Positions 34,246 to 43,368 are shown, numbered from the stretch's first letter. The stretch is 64,000 bases of DNA from Schleiferiaceae bacterium (GCA_028357285.1 JAOMWM010000005.1:1-64000), one strand, 5' to 3'. Program-made: numbers and translations. Notes: generated from the letters alone by a model not told the origin.

Positions 34246-35526
34246 ATGAACACCAACTTTGTAGAAGAATTAAAATGGCGTGGCATGTTACACGATATCA
34301 TGCCCGATACCGAAGAACTACTGATCCAAGAGATGGTAAGTGGTTATATAGGTTTTGACCCAACAGCAGATTCTTTAGGAGTAGGAAATATGGTTCAGAT
34401 CATGACGCTCGTTCATTTCCAACGTGCGGGACACAAGCCGATCGCGCTAGTAGGAGGCGCTACTGGTATGGTGGGTGATCCTTCAGGGAAAAGCACAGAG
34501 CGCAATTTATTGGATTTAGAAACCCTCAATCACAACCTTGATAGCCAGAAGGCACAATTGGCTAAATTCTTAGACTTTGATTGCGGCGAGAACAGTGCTG
34601 AAATCGTCAATAATTATGATTGGTTCAAAGAGTTTGATTTTTTAGGATTCATTCGCGATGTAGGGAAGCACATGAGTGTGAACTACATGATGGCGAAGGA
34701 CAGTGTGAAAAACAGGCTCGAAACGGGAATGAGTTTTACTGAATTCTCGTACCAATTGATCCAAGGTTACGACTTTTACCACCTTTGGAAGAACAACGGC
34801 GTGAAGCTTCAAATGGGCGGCAGCGATCAGTGGGGGAACATCACTACAGGAACAGAGCTCATTCGTCGATTGGGTCGCGGCTCAGCGCATGCATTGACTA
34901 CACCTTTAATTAAAAAAGCCGACGGTACTAAATTTGGGAAATCGGAAGGTGGGAATGTTTGGCTGGATCCGAAACGTACGACACCGTATGCGTTTTATCA
35001 GTTTTGGTTGAATGCTGCCGATTCTGATGCGGAGAACTATATAAAGATCTTTAGTATCGAATCGCGTGAGGTCATTGAGGCGCTCATCGCAGAACACGCC
35101 GAAGCTCCGCACCAGCGTAAACTACAAAAGGCCTTAGCCGAAGAAATAACGATACGTGTTCATAGTCAAGAGGATTTGGAAAACGCCCAAGCAGCCTCTC
35201 AAATACTGTTCGGAAAGGCAACTGAAGAGCAACTTCGCGGTCTTGATAATGATACTTTAATGAGCGTCTTTGAGGGTGTGCCACAGCATGAATTACCGGC
35301 TGCTACACTTGATGGCGGACTGGACATTGTCGATGCCTTAGCAGAGGCAACCACTATTTTCCCTTCGAAAGGAGAGGCTAGAAAAATGGTACAAGGCAAT
35401 GGCGTTGCCATTAATAAAACGAAAGTGACGGTGGATAAGCAGCTGACTGTAGAAGATGTAGTCGCCGGAAACCTTATTCTCGTCCAGAAAGGCAAAAAGA
35501 ATTACTACCTCGTTCGCGTCATTTAA
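34246..35526 (+). CDS. tyrS: Tyrosyl-tRNA synthetase with a non-canonical HIGH motif
   Basis: The 426-residue class I synthetase charges tRNA-Tyr. The Rossmann core is clear ([47 protein letters not shown]), the KMSKS loop reads KFGKS, and the C-terminal ~80 residues form an S4-like RNA-binding domain. The HIGH box at residues 45-48 reads Gly-Val-Gly-Asn, lacking both histidines, although Thr40 is kept. The gene ends in a four-base overlap with the stop of the convergent minus-strand gene. Confidence 0.94.
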   Translation: MNTNFVEELKWRGMLHDIMPDTEELLIQEMVSGYIGFDPTADSLGVGNMVQIMTLVHFQRAGHKPIALVGGATGMVGDPSGKSTERNLLDLETLNHNLDSQKAQLAKFLDFDCGENSAEIVNNYDWFKEFDFLGFIRDVGKHMSVNYMMAKDSVKNRLETGMSFTEFSYQLIQGYDFYHLWKNNGVKLQMGGSDQWGNITTGTELIRRLGRGSAHALTTPLIKKADGTKFGKSEGGNVWLDPKRTTPYAFYQFWLNAADSDAENYIKIFSIESREVIEALIAEHAEAPHQRKLQKALAEEITIRVHSQEDLENAQAASQILFGKATEEQLRGLDNDTLMSVFEGVPQHELPAATLDGGLDIVDALAEATTIFPSKGEARKMVQGNGVAINKTKVTVDKQLTVEDVVAGNLILVQKGKKNYYLVRVI

Positions 35527-36266
35527 AGCGGTAGGTAATTAAATACGATATCGTCGATTTCTTTCATGAAGCGATCATTTGGGCGCTGAAAGAAGTAGAA
35601 CATTCCGTTTTCTCGCTTGGCACTTTCCTTCAGTTTCGCATATTCGAAGGATTCACCTTTGTTTACTAAACAGTAAGGTAGGCCGCTACGTACGATGAAA
35701 AGTGCTTGAAAATCAGGTGTCGTCGGGTTTGTGCTGCGATTCAGATACGCCCAGCATTCGTACCCGTCAAAACGTTGGTATTCCCATCCATTCTTTTTAA
35801 AGGCATCTTTCAAATTATCATTGACGGCACCCAATCGTTGTCCGGAAAAATAGTTTTCTAAGAAATTAGTGGGAAAACTTTTCCGTTCTAATTCTCTACC
35901 CAAGACTTGTCCAGATAAAACGACCTCGTAATATTTAGACATTCGCCTAGCTGTACTTTCCCAAAGTGAGTCTAAAGGATAGCTTGTATATACTGTTCCA
36001 AGCGTATCTTTTTTTGCATTCAGTAAAGCGGCATCGGCCATAACTCTTTTGTCTAATTCATTGACAAAGTCTTCATGAACCCATACGTGTGCAGTTCCTT
36101 GGTAATAACCGCTGTTAAAATCCGTTGCGAAAATTCGCACTGAATCACGCAAACTCAAAGTGCCTTCACCGTTAGTGAAATTCGCTGTTCGTCTTACAAC
36201 CTGGGCATTACTCAATGAGCAAAACGCTAGAAATGTAAAACAGAAGAAAGTATTTAATTGTCTCAT
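35523..36266 (-). CDS. Unknown secreted protein coupled to the LuxE-like gene
   Basis: This 247-residue protein has a signal peptide (about residues 1-21, ending SLSNAQ) and no other membrane segment, so it is periplasmic, surface-exposed or released. The mature part is mixed alpha/beta with many aromatic residues ([30 protein letters not shown]). I do not recognise the family. Its start overlaps the stop of the LuxE-like gene by four bases (ATGA), implying a shared transcript and perhaps a shared process. Confidence 0.75.
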   Translation of the reverse strand: MRQLNTFFCFTFLAFCSLSNAQVVRRTANFTNGEGTLSLRDSVRIFATDFNSGYYQGTAHVWVHEDFVNELDKRVMADAALLNAKKDTLGTVYTSYPLDSLWESTARRMSKYYEVVLSGQVLGRELERKSFPTNFLENYFSGQRLGAVNDNLKDAFKKNGWEYQRFDGYECWAYLNRSTNPTTPDFQALFIVRSGLPYCLVNKGESFEYAKLKESAKRENGMFYFFQRPNDRFMKEIDDIVFNYLPL

Positions 36267-37264
36267 AGACTAACCATTAAATTACAGCCTCTTATTTCAC
36301 TATTGTCGAGTCGGCCGTAAACTTCAAATGTACCATTTTCAAAAACCCTGCCTTGATCCGATAGTGCTAAAAATGCACAGGTATGTTCGTTGGCAAGGTC
36401 AATAATCTGCAGCGCCCCGCGGCTCCCGTTCTGTTTCGGTGTATCCAGGGGGTCGGCAATATCTCTAGTGTAGACGCGCATCCAAGGTGGGCATTTAAAA
36501 ACATCGGAACCTTTTAGGTATGCTTGGCTAAGTAATTCGGTCATGCCGTATTCACTGTCTAAAGTGGTAACAGGAAAGCTGTTTCTTAGAAAGGCGTGAA
36601 CCTCTTCCCGTATCAATTCCTTTCTGCGTCCTTTCATTCCGCCGGTCTCCATAATATGGAGTTCAGGAAAGTGCAATTCAGGACCGATTCCAAAGTCGTT
36701 GTTCGTGAGCTTTTCAGCAAAATCAAGCAAAGCAAAGGTGACCCCCAATAAAAGTGTGGGACGTTTTTCCGTCTTCAAACGAATCAGGATTTCTATTAAA
36801 TCCTGGTGATTGTATAAATAAAACCCACTTTCCTCTGATTCGCTTGCCTGGATGAGGCCTTCAGCCATGTGGACTAATGACGAGCCATCTCGCTCTAAAT
36901 ACGAAGGCAATAGTGCCAATACGGTCCAATTCTTTATGGAGCCATATTCTCGCTCGAAACCGGCCAAATAGATTTGATCATATGCTGACACTGATTTAAC
37001 GAAATGCAAACTGGGTGTTCCTCCGGTCGTTGTAGAAGAAGAGAATACGGTTTCGGCTTCCCACTCTCCAGTCTTAATCTCATGTCCCTTAAACTGTTCT
37101 ACAGGAAAAAATGGAATGGCTTCGAGACTGCGCACGTTCTTTGGATTTCGGCGCAATAAGTCGCACCATTTACGGTAGCGCAAGTTTTTCGCATACTGCC
37201 GTTCAAATACAGCGAGTGCATTTGATTCGAAATTATCTTTTGATATATGGTCGAGGTACGGCAT
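36263..37264 (-). CDS. LuxE-like acyl-protein synthetase / acyl transferase
   Basis: The 333-residue protein belongs to the LuxE/PaaK-like adenylating group. The phosphate-binding loop reads SSSTTTGGTPS (about residues 95-105), and the DSEYGMTELLSQAYL motif matches the conserved Tyr-Gly-Met-Thr-Glu box of adenylate-forming enzymes. LuxE activates fatty acids for LuxC in luminous bacteria, but no luxCDAB genes are near, so the substrate is unknown; activation of a carboxylate for transfer to a thiol is the likely chemistry. The ATG sits immediately after the T-run of a strong terminator hairpin, an odd arrangement. The next gene is a secreted unknown. Confidence 0.8.
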   Translation of the reverse strand: MPYLDHISKDNFESNALAVFERQYAKNLRYRKWCDLLRRNPKNVRSLEAIPFFPVEQFKGHEIKTGEWEAETVFSSSTTTGGTPSLHFVKSVSAYDQIYLAGFEREYGSIKNWTVLALLPSYLERDGSSLVHMAEGLIQASESEESGFYLYNHQDLIEILIRLKTEKRPTLLLGVTFALLDFAEKLTNNDFGIGPELHFPELHIMETGGMKGRRKELIREEVHAFLRNSFPVTTLDSEYGMTELLSQAYLKGSDVFKCPPWMRVYTRDIADPLDTPKQNGSRGALQIIDLANEHTCAFLALSDQGRVFENGTFEVYGRLDNSEIRGCNLMVSL

Positions 37265-37270
37265 AAAAAA

Positions 37271-37291
37271 ACCCGCGCCTGAGGCGCGGGT
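37271..37291 (-). terminator. Strong intrinsic terminator after the TonB-dependent receptor
   Basis: Arms ACCCGCGCC and GGCGCGGGT form a 9-pair GC-rich stem with a 3-base loop, followed on the minus strand by seven T residues. The T-run directly abuts the LuxE-like ATG (37262-37264). Confidence 0.85.
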
Positions 37292-37315
37292 CTAAATTAG
37301 TTAATCGCAGTGAGG

Positions 37316-40174
37316 TTAAAGCGAGTATCTGAAGCTCAATTTAAACGTCCGTCCTGGTGCCCATGTGCTAAAGAATGGGGAATGGCTATTGTAGCTACGG
37401 AAAATACGATCACGCGTATCGTCCATAATATTGTTTACGCCAAACCCTAATTGGTATTGACGATCTGCACCGAAGTTTTTCAATAGGTTGAAGTTCAAAC
37501 TGTGGAACGGTACCTCAAAAACATCTGGGTTGTCGGCTACACCAACAATGTATAGTTTTTCACCTTGCACATTATAAAATAGACCGCCTTGCCATCCGTT
37601 TTTAGGATTGTTGTAACTCAATCCAGCATTTATTAGATATGGACTTTGGCCTTGCATCGCTCTGGTTTCACTAATGACTTCCCCTTCTCGAGCAGAAGCT
37701 ACACGCGCAGCGAACTCCGAAGAGTCTCTTGTCACAGAAGATAAAATGTAAGAGAAGTTAGAATTTAGTTCTAAGTACTTCATTCCGATGAAACCTAGAT
37801 TTTTGCGAACCTCAAATTCCGCCCCGGCTACAGTTGCGTTACCCACGTTTCTTGGCTGGAAATTAGAAGGTGCAGCAGCAGAATAGGCTACCAATTCAAT
37901 CGGATTTTGGAAGTATTTATAAAATCCTGACAATCCTATGGTTTGTCCGCCTTCGAAGAAATATTCGTAGCGGAAATCTAAATTGCTAATGGTAGTAATG
38001 GTAAGATCAAGATTACCGATAAACGTGATACCTGTGAGGACATCTTCGATCTGCGCAGCACTCTTTTCTTTGAACGAAGGACGTGCTACTGTGCGGAAGG
38101 CGCCAAAACGAAGGTTTGAATTTTCGTTAACGCTATAAATGAGTGAAGCAGTAGGGAATAGGTTGAAGTTATTCAAGACTGGCTCCCATTGGTAATTGAT
38201 CCCCGTTCCAGGAGCAGCAGCCTCTTGCTGGTCTACACCGGTATAGAACTGGTCGTAGCGCTCCATGCGAAGACCTACTACAATTTTTGTCAGTGGGTTC
38301 AAGCTGAATTCCTCATGAATGTATCCCGCGAGATTGCTTTGGATACCCTGGTATGCGTTATTCGCTTCGTAGTTTCCGCTGTAGTAGGTACCTGCATCTG
38401 TGATGACATTCCAGACAAAGTCCTCAGAGAGCAATTCATCTGCTTCACCGGTAAGCGGATTTAAATTTCCTAACGATTTCGCACGCAACTGGTAACGTAA
38501 AATCTCGTAATCACGGTATTTGAAGGTATAGCTCGCGCCGTATTTCATTTTTGCATCTCTTCCGCGAACTTCATGACTCCGGGTAAAGTCTAATCTGTTC
38601 GCAAGATTGAATTCATTCAATTCGCGCCAAATGCGATTTGGGAACCCAGTTTCTCCTGGAGCAATAGCAAAAGTGTTATCCTCTGTTCTATAGGATGTCG
38701 AACGGATGTCTTTGTCTGCGATGCTACTAAAAGTAGGGGCAATGCGCCAATCGATTTTTAATTTATTATCGTCGCGACTGTGTTGGCCGTTGAACAAAGC
38801 GGAGGTGATGGAACGCTGCGAATATTCTAAGTTGTCTCTAGATCCAACAAATGAATTTTCAATGGACGACGTCTCCTTGAATTTACCCGTACGACTTTCG
38901 CCATTTTGCAAATGCATTACGGTGAATCGGTACTTATCGTTGTCATCTTTAATGGAGTAACCGAAAAGACCACTCATAAATACATTACTTATGGCTAATG
39001 AACCCACTTGAGTGCGGTCCGCCTGAAGCGCATAATCTGTAGGCTGATTTCCTTTACGGTAAAAGTTCTGCTCGTACATGCGGGTGCTGTCTACCCCAAG
39101 GGTGCCGTAAAAAGTGGTGTTCGCTTTGTAGGAGAAGGATCCGTTGTAACCAACGGTTTTACCGTTCTCTTTTTTAATTTGATTTCCGCCGCTTATACCT
39201 AAAGATCCATTCAGTGGCATGGACTGCGCTTTCGCGCCCAATACCGGAGAAAAGCCCTGCGTTAATTCCGTTGTGATCGGGTCGTCCAGGGCAGGGTTAG
39301 GAATTCCTTCATAGATGTAATTCTGAGGCAGCGGATTCGTACGGAAACCACTGTCGAATCCTAAGAAATCTGTTACTGAACCTTGGTGGCCTAGGCCTTG
39401 AATGAGATGCATTGCAGGATTGTAACTCAACGATGAGCTTATGTTCAGTGTCTTTTTAGTTGGAAAATCGACCAATTCGATATTGACTAAACCCCCGGAG
39501 AAATCTGCAGGTAAATCTGCAGTAAGCGTTTTGAGTACTACAATATTCTGTAAAATATTGGTTGGAAAAATATCCATCTGGAGCGAGTTACGGTCCGGAT
39601 CAAGCCCAGGAATATCCATACTCATTAATTGCGTTTTCGTGTAGCGGTCACCGAGACCACGGACAAACACGTATTTTCCACCTTGAATACTCACCCCAGG
39701 AACACGAGTTACCGCAGCCGCAGCGTTTCCATCCCCGATACGTTTAAAATTCTGTGCGGAAATACCGTCCATTACGGTGGCCGATTTTCTCTTGACATCC
39801 AACAACGCACTTTCAGTATTTCGCATTGCAGAGGCAGTTACTGTAACGGTCATCAGCTCGTTAGTCGTAGGTTTGAGGCGTAAATTCTCAAAAGCTACCA
39901 CTTCATCCGCAACTACTTTCACATCGGGAATGATCAGGGTAGTTAATCCAAGGAAGCTAATTTCTAAGCTGTACGTCCCTGGTGCAAGGGATAATTCAAA
40001 ATGTCCATCGAAATCGGTAAAAGCAACTGCATTTTCACTGGGAATTTGGGCATTTGCATAAAACAATGGTTCACTTGTTTCGTATTCATAAACGGTACCT
40101 CTGATAATTCCGTTTTGAGCGGCTACTGCAGTGCTCAATACTAAAGCACAATAGATGGCGATTTTTCGAATCAT
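37316..40174 (-). CDS. TonB-dependent receptor with carboxypeptidase-like N-terminal domain
   Basis: The 952-residue outer-membrane receptor has a signal peptide (residues 1-19, ending AVAAQ), a carboxypeptidase-regulatory-like domain (about 20-105), a plug domain (about 115-260, with RVPGVSIQGGKYVFVRGLGDRY) and a 22-strand barrel ending in FKLSFRYSL with the terminal aromatic/hydrophobic pattern of barrels. It imports a ligand powered by TonB. The upstream lipoprotein gene and the divergent PhoB/PhoR-like genes hint at a phosphate-related ligand, which is inference. The ATG at 40174 is preferred to an earlier one at 40261 because it begins the signal peptide. Confidence 0.93.
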   Translation of the reverse strand: MIRKIAIYCALVLSTAVAAQNGIIRGTVYEYETSEPLFYANAQIPSENAVAFTDFDGHFELSLAPGTYSLEISFLGLTTLIIPDVKVVADEVVAFENLRLKPTTNELMTVTVTASAMRNTESALLDVKRKSATVMDGISAQNFKRIGDGNAAAAVTRVPGVSIQGGKYVFVRGLGDRYTKTQLMSMDIPGLDPDRNSLQMDIFPTNILQNIVVLKTLTADLPADFSGGLVNIELVDFPTKKTLNISSSLSYNPAMHLIQGLGHQGSVTDFLGFDSGFRTNPLPQNYIYEGIPNPALDDPITTELTQGFSPVLGAKAQSMPLNGSLGISGGNQIKKENGKTVGYNGSFSYKANTTFYGTLGVDSTRMYEQNFYRKGNQPTDYALQADRTQVGSLAISNVFMSGLFGYSIKDDNDKYRFTVMHLQNGESRTGKFKETSSIENSFVGSRDNLEYSQRSITSALFNGQHSRDDNKLKIDWRIAPTFSSIADKDIRSTSYRTEDNTFAIAPGETGFPNRIWRELNEFNLANRLDFTRSHEVRGRDAKMKYGASYTFKYRDYEILRYQLRAKSLGNLNPLTGEADELLSEDFVWNVITDAGTYYSGNYEANNAYQGIQSNLAGYIHEEFSLNPLTKIVVGLRMERYDQFYTGVDQQEAAAPGTGINYQWEPVLNNFNLFPTASLIYSVNENSNLRFGAFRTVARPSFKEKSAAQIEDVLTGITFIGNLDLTITTISNLDFRYEYFFEGGQTIGLSGFYKYFQNPIELVAYSAAAPSNFQPRNVGNATVAGAEFEVRKNLGFIGMKYLELNSNFSYILSSVTRDSSEFAARVASAREGEVISETRAMQGQSPYLINAGLSYNNPKNGWQGGLFYNVQGEKLYIVGVADNPDVFEVPFHSLNFNLLKNFGADRQYQLGFGVNNIMDDTRDRIFRSYNSHSPFFSTWAPGRTFKLSFRYSL

Positions 40175-40206
40175 TTCGTATCCTGTTATTTGGTGCAAAA
40201 CACGAA

Positions 40207-40238
40207 AAAAGGCCCGAAACGGATGTCTCGGGCCTTTT
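40207..40238 (-). terminator. Intrinsic terminator between the lipoprotein and receptor genes
   Basis: Arms AAAAGGCCCGA and TCGGGCCTTTT pair perfectly over 11 bases with a ten-base loop, followed on the minus strand by a T-run. It would end or attenuate lipoprotein transcripts before the receptor gene. Confidence 0.8.
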
Positions 40239-40273
40239 ATTGTTATGTTAACTTTATGCAAAGTCAGCTCTGC

Positions 40274-41482
40274 TTAGAATGCGCCTTTCATTGCTGCATA
40301 CGTCCAAGCTAATTTGCTTTCGTCCGCACCCACAGTAGGAGTGGTAACAGAAGTAGCAAAATCAGAAGGATTCCAAGAAGTAACTGCTCCTGACTTGTCT
40401 AAGAATACATCAGCTAAAGTTGTACCGGCAGAGTACGAGCTTAGGTTGATTTCAATAGAAGAGAAGTTTAATAAAGAGTTATCGTAGTTGTAAGCACCTC
40501 CGGTTTCATCGATTTCCCAGTCACCTGAGTCATCAAAGTCAGTTATGTAGATATTCTCAACTGTACCCATGGCAGAATCACGGAAATCAGCGATTTCAGC
40601 AGCCATACCATAGAGTGTACCGTTTTTGGCTGTGAAGCCAGCACCCATAGTACCTTCTGGTCCATCTACTTCCATACCGTGGTCTGAATCCGCACCTGCA
40701 ACATATACAAAGTTATCGATGGTTCCAGAGTACGCTTGATCGATATCGTACGCATCGTCGCCTTGTGCCCAAACAACAATATTTGAAGCATCGACAGATC
40801 CACCGAAAAACGCTACACCGTCGTCAACGTTAGCAACAACTTCGATATGGTTAACAACCGTAGAAGAACCGACGCCAGCTAACGTTATTCCGTTAATTTC
40901 GTTACCATCACCGATCAATGTACCTCCATGACGAACACTCAGATATTCAATAATTCCCGAATTATCAGTAGAATTAGTTCCTCCATATACTGCGTAGGCT
41001 TCATTCGCAGGTAATCCCTCGATCAGTGCCGTAGCAGCATCAGCTGAAATAGGTGCAGAACCCAATACAATGAGTCCTCCCCACAAACCGGCGTCTGTTT
41101 CGTTAAGATTTGTACCTGCTTGTTCTCCAACTGTAATATTATCTAGAACGGACGTCAAAATAATTGGTGCACTTTCCGTTCCTCGTGCGTCAATAGAACC
41201 ACCCTGTGCAATAATCAAAGTCGATGCATTAGCTCCATCACCTTCTTTACCCTTAATAATTGTACCGGGTTGAATAGTGAGTTCAATACCTGCTGGGACA
41301 ACCACACGACCATTTAAAACATAAATGGAATCGGTACTCCAAGTTTCGTTTACGGCTAGCACACCCGATTTCATTACCTCGAGCGGGTTGCCGGTAGGGT
41401 TGGTTGTACCACCACCGTTTCCTTCACATGCTACACATAGAGCAGCAATAGATGCTATTGCATAAATTTTGTTCAGTTTCAT
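40274..41482 (-). CDS. Beta-helix lipoprotein paired with the TonB-dependent receptor
   Basis: The 402-residue protein has a lipoprotein signal with the likely acylated Cys19 (context CVACEGNGGG) followed by a Gly/Thr-rich linker. The rest is rich in short repeats of small and hydrophobic residues (for example GLWGGLIVLGSAP, IEYLSVRHGG and GVAFFGGSVDAS) typical of a right-handed parallel beta-helix, and it ends SKLAWTYAAMKGAF. Similar lipoproteins recur beside TonB-dependent receptors in Bacteroidota and are sometimes misannotated as multidrug transporters. It may be the surface-exposed binding partner of the receptor; that is inference. No catalytic motif is seen. Confidence 0.85.
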   Translation of the reverse strand: MKLNKIYAIASIAALCVACEGNGGGTTNPTGNPLEVMKSGVLAVNETWSTDSIYVLNGRVVVPAGIELTIQPGTIIKGKEGDGANASTLIIAQGGSIDARGTESAPIILTSVLDNITVGEQAGTNLNETDAGLWGGLIVLGSAPISADAATALIEGLPANEAYAVYGGTNSTDNSGIIEYLSVRHGGTLIGDGNEINGITLAGVGSSTVVNHIEVVANVDDGVAFFGGSVDASNIVVWAQGDDAYDIDQAYSGTIDNFVYVAGADSDHGMEVDGPEGTMGAGFTAKNGTLYGMAAEIADFRDSAMGTVENIYITDFDDSGDWEIDETGGAYNYDNSLLNFSSIEINLSSYSAGTTLADVFLDKSGAVTSWNPSDFATSVTTPTVGADESKLAWTYAAMKGAF

Positions 41483-41570
41483 TTTTTGTCTTTGCTATTA
41501 TTCACTACAAATGAAACACGCATATGTAAAGTTAAAATTAACCTGAGGTCAAGGAATCAAAATGCGCATA

Positions 41571-41606
41571 TTAACCTTGTGTTAATTGCGTTAACTGACA
41601 TAAATC
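41571..41606. promoter_or_regulatory. Pho-box-like repeat array between the lipoprotein and phoB-like genes
   Basis: TTAA-centred repeats begin at 41571, 41582 and 41591 (periods of 11 and 9 bases) and run into CTGACATAAATC (41595-41606), which resembles one half of the E. coli Pho box plus its A/T spacer. The array lies about 16 bases upstream of a -7-like TATATTTA and 60-95 bases before the response-regulator ATG, where a PhoB-type activator would bind. Other TTAA copies lie at 41532 and 41538. Confidence 0.35.
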
Positions 41607-41621
41607 GGGTTCAATAAGACT

Positions 41622-41629
41622 TATATTTA
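41622..41629 (+). promoter_or_regulatory. -7-like box TATATTTA upstream of the response regulator
   Basis: This octamer matches TAnnTTTG except for the last base and lies 35 bases before the response-regulator ATG, just downstream of the Pho-box-like array. Confidence 0.35.
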
Positions 41630-41664
41630 CGAAACGATAAGGCAATTATCTTAGATACAAAGTC

Positions 41665-42360
41665 ATGAAAGCAAAAGACATAACCATACTTCTTGTTGAT
41701 GATGAACCCGATATTCTGGACATCATCAGTTATAACTTGAAAGCCGAAGGATACAAAGTCAAAACGGCTTCAAGCGGACGTGAAGGGGTTGAAAAGGCAA
41801 AGAAATACCATCCTGATCTTATTCTTTTAGACGTGATGATGCCGGAAATGGATGGTATTGAGGCATGTGAACAGATTCGTAAACTACCTGGTCTAGAACA
41901 TACCATTGTAGCATTTTTAACGGCACGTAACGAAGATTACAGCCAAGTAGCGGGTTTCGAAGTTGGCGCAGACGACTACATCGCCAAATCGGTGAAGCCT
42001 AAAGTCCTAATATCAAGGTTAAAAGCCCTGTTGCGCCGAAGACCTTCTGAGTCTACTTCCTCTGAAGAGCGCACTACTCTCGGTGATATGGTCATCGATA
42101 AAGAGCAATATCATATAGAAATCAAAGGAAAAGTAGTAGAGCTCCCGCGTAAGGAGTTTGAGTTGCTCAGCCTCTTAACATCCAAATCAGGTAAAGTATT
42201 TACCCGAGAGGAAATCATGGATCGTATCTGGGGTACAGCTGTAATCGTAGGTGGACGGACTATTGACGTTCATGTTCGAAAATTACGAGAGAAGATAGGC
42301 GATGATCGTATCAAAACGATAAAGGGCGTCGGCTACAAATTTGAGGATTCAAATTCGTAG
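41665..42360 (+). CDS. PhoB-like OmpR-family response regulator
   Basis: The 231-residue regulator has a receiver domain (1-125) with acidic pocket VDDEPDI, phospho-acceptor Asp in LILLDVMMPEMDG (about residue 56), Thr in LTARNED and Lys in YIAKSVKP. A winged-helix DNA-binding domain follows (about 135-228), ending in IKTIKGVGYKFE. It most resembles the Bacteroidota PhoB group. The cognate sensor gene starts nine bases downstream. The ligand sensed is not proven; phosphate limitation is the best guess from the PhoR-like partner and the Pho-box-like sites upstream. Confidence 0.92.
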   Translation: MKAKDITILLVDDEPDILDIISYNLKAEGYKVKTASSGREGVEKAKKYHPDLILLDVMMPEMDGIEACEQIRKLPGLEHTIVAFLTARNEDYSQVAGFEVGADDYIAKSVKPKVLISRLKALLRRRPSESTSSEERTTLGDMVIDKEQYHIEIKGKVVELPRKEFELLSLLTSKSGKVFTREEIMDRIWGTAVIVGGRTIDVHVRKLREKIGDDRIKTIKGVGYKFEDSNS

Positions 42361-42369
42361 ATTAACCGC

Positions 42370-43368
42370 ATGAAAGTATTGCGGAACAATCTAACCTCTC
42401 TTATCTCCTCCTTTCTCGTTCTACTCGTTTGCATCTTCTTTCGAGATACATTAGGATTGCAGGGTGTTGTTATAGTTTCATTCATTTCAGCGGTCTTTTT
42501 GTTTGCTTTTGAGGCTCTCGTGCGGCGCTATGCACTAGAAAAAACTGTTGCAATCATGAAAGAACACGATCCGGCTCTTTTCAAAGAAACCCCGGAGTCT
42601 ATTGAGCGGGTAGAAGAAGAGATTGCCCTTTGGTCGAAGAAACAGTCGGAATTTCTGGAAGAATACCGAAGTCGAGAGCAGTTTAGAAGAGAATATATCG
42701 GTAATATTAGTCATGAACTTAAAACCCCAATATTTAGCATACAAGGTTACATCCATACCTTGCTCGACGGCGCTATGGATGACTCTAAAGTGGCCAAGAA
42801 GTTTTTAAAACGTACTGCTAAATCAGTGGATCGCATGACAGAATTGGTCAAGGATTTAGAAGCCATTTCAAAGATAGAAAGCGGTCTCTACGAGATTCAA
42901 TTGCGCCCAGTGGTACTGCTGAATTTGATTGATGATTCGATGGATACCCTAGAATCTTTTATAACTAAACACAAAGCTGAGGTGGAAGTGGTTTGGGAAG
43001 TGAACAAGGACGTTCAAGTCGTTTGTGATTCTGCCCGAATAGAACAGGTTTTGGATAATTTGATTGTTAATGCAATAAAATACAGTCCTGTAGGGTCTTC
43101 CGTTCTTGTGGTCATTCACGAGAAAAACGATAGTGTATTTATCGATGTACGCGACCATGGGTTCGGTATACCTGAAGGTGATTTAGCACGCGTCTTTGAG
43201 CGTTTTTACCGCGTCGATAAGGCTCGAACTAGGAATGAAGGTGGATCTGGCCTAGGACTTTCCATTGTTAAGCATATTGTCGAAGCCCACAGTGAGGAAA
43301 TCACAGTGAACTCAAAAGAACGAGTGGGATCGGTGTTCTCTTTTTCTCTCGCTAAAGTGATGCGATAA
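42370..43368 (+). CDS. PhoR-like sensor histidine kinase
   Basis: The 332-residue kinase has two closely spaced N-terminal helices (about residues 10-26 and 32-48) with almost no periplasmic loop, like PhoR, which senses through its transport partner rather than a ligand. The dimerisation domain carries the phospho-accepting His in NISHELKTPIFS (about residue 117). The ATPase domain has the N box VLDNLIVNAIKYSP, G1 box DVRDHGFGIPEG and G2 box GGSGLGLSIVKHIV. No PAS or HAMP domain is seen. It forms a two-gene operon with the response regulator. Confidence 0.92.
   Translation: MKVLRNNLTSLISSFLVLLVCIFFRDTLGLQGVVIVSFISAVFLFAFEALVRRYALEKTVAIMKEHDPALFKETPESIERVEEEIALWSKKQSEFLEEYRSREQFRREYIGNISHELKTPIFSIQGYIHTLLDGAMDDSKVAKKFLKRTAKSVDRMTELVKDLEAISKIESGLYEIQLRPVVLLNLIDDSMDTLESFITKHKAEVEVVWEVNKDVQVVCDSARIEQVLDNLIVNAIKYSPVGSSVLVVIHEKNDSVFIDVRDHGFGIPEGDLARVFERFYRVDKARTRNEGGSGLGLSIVKHIVEAHSEEITVNSKERVGSVFSFSLAKVMR

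Noticed and set aside
36263..37264. A bioluminescence (lux) operon, suggested by the LuxE-like protein
   Set aside because: No luxA, luxB, luxC or luxD homologue is in the window, and LuxE/PaaK-like proteins occur widely without luminescence.
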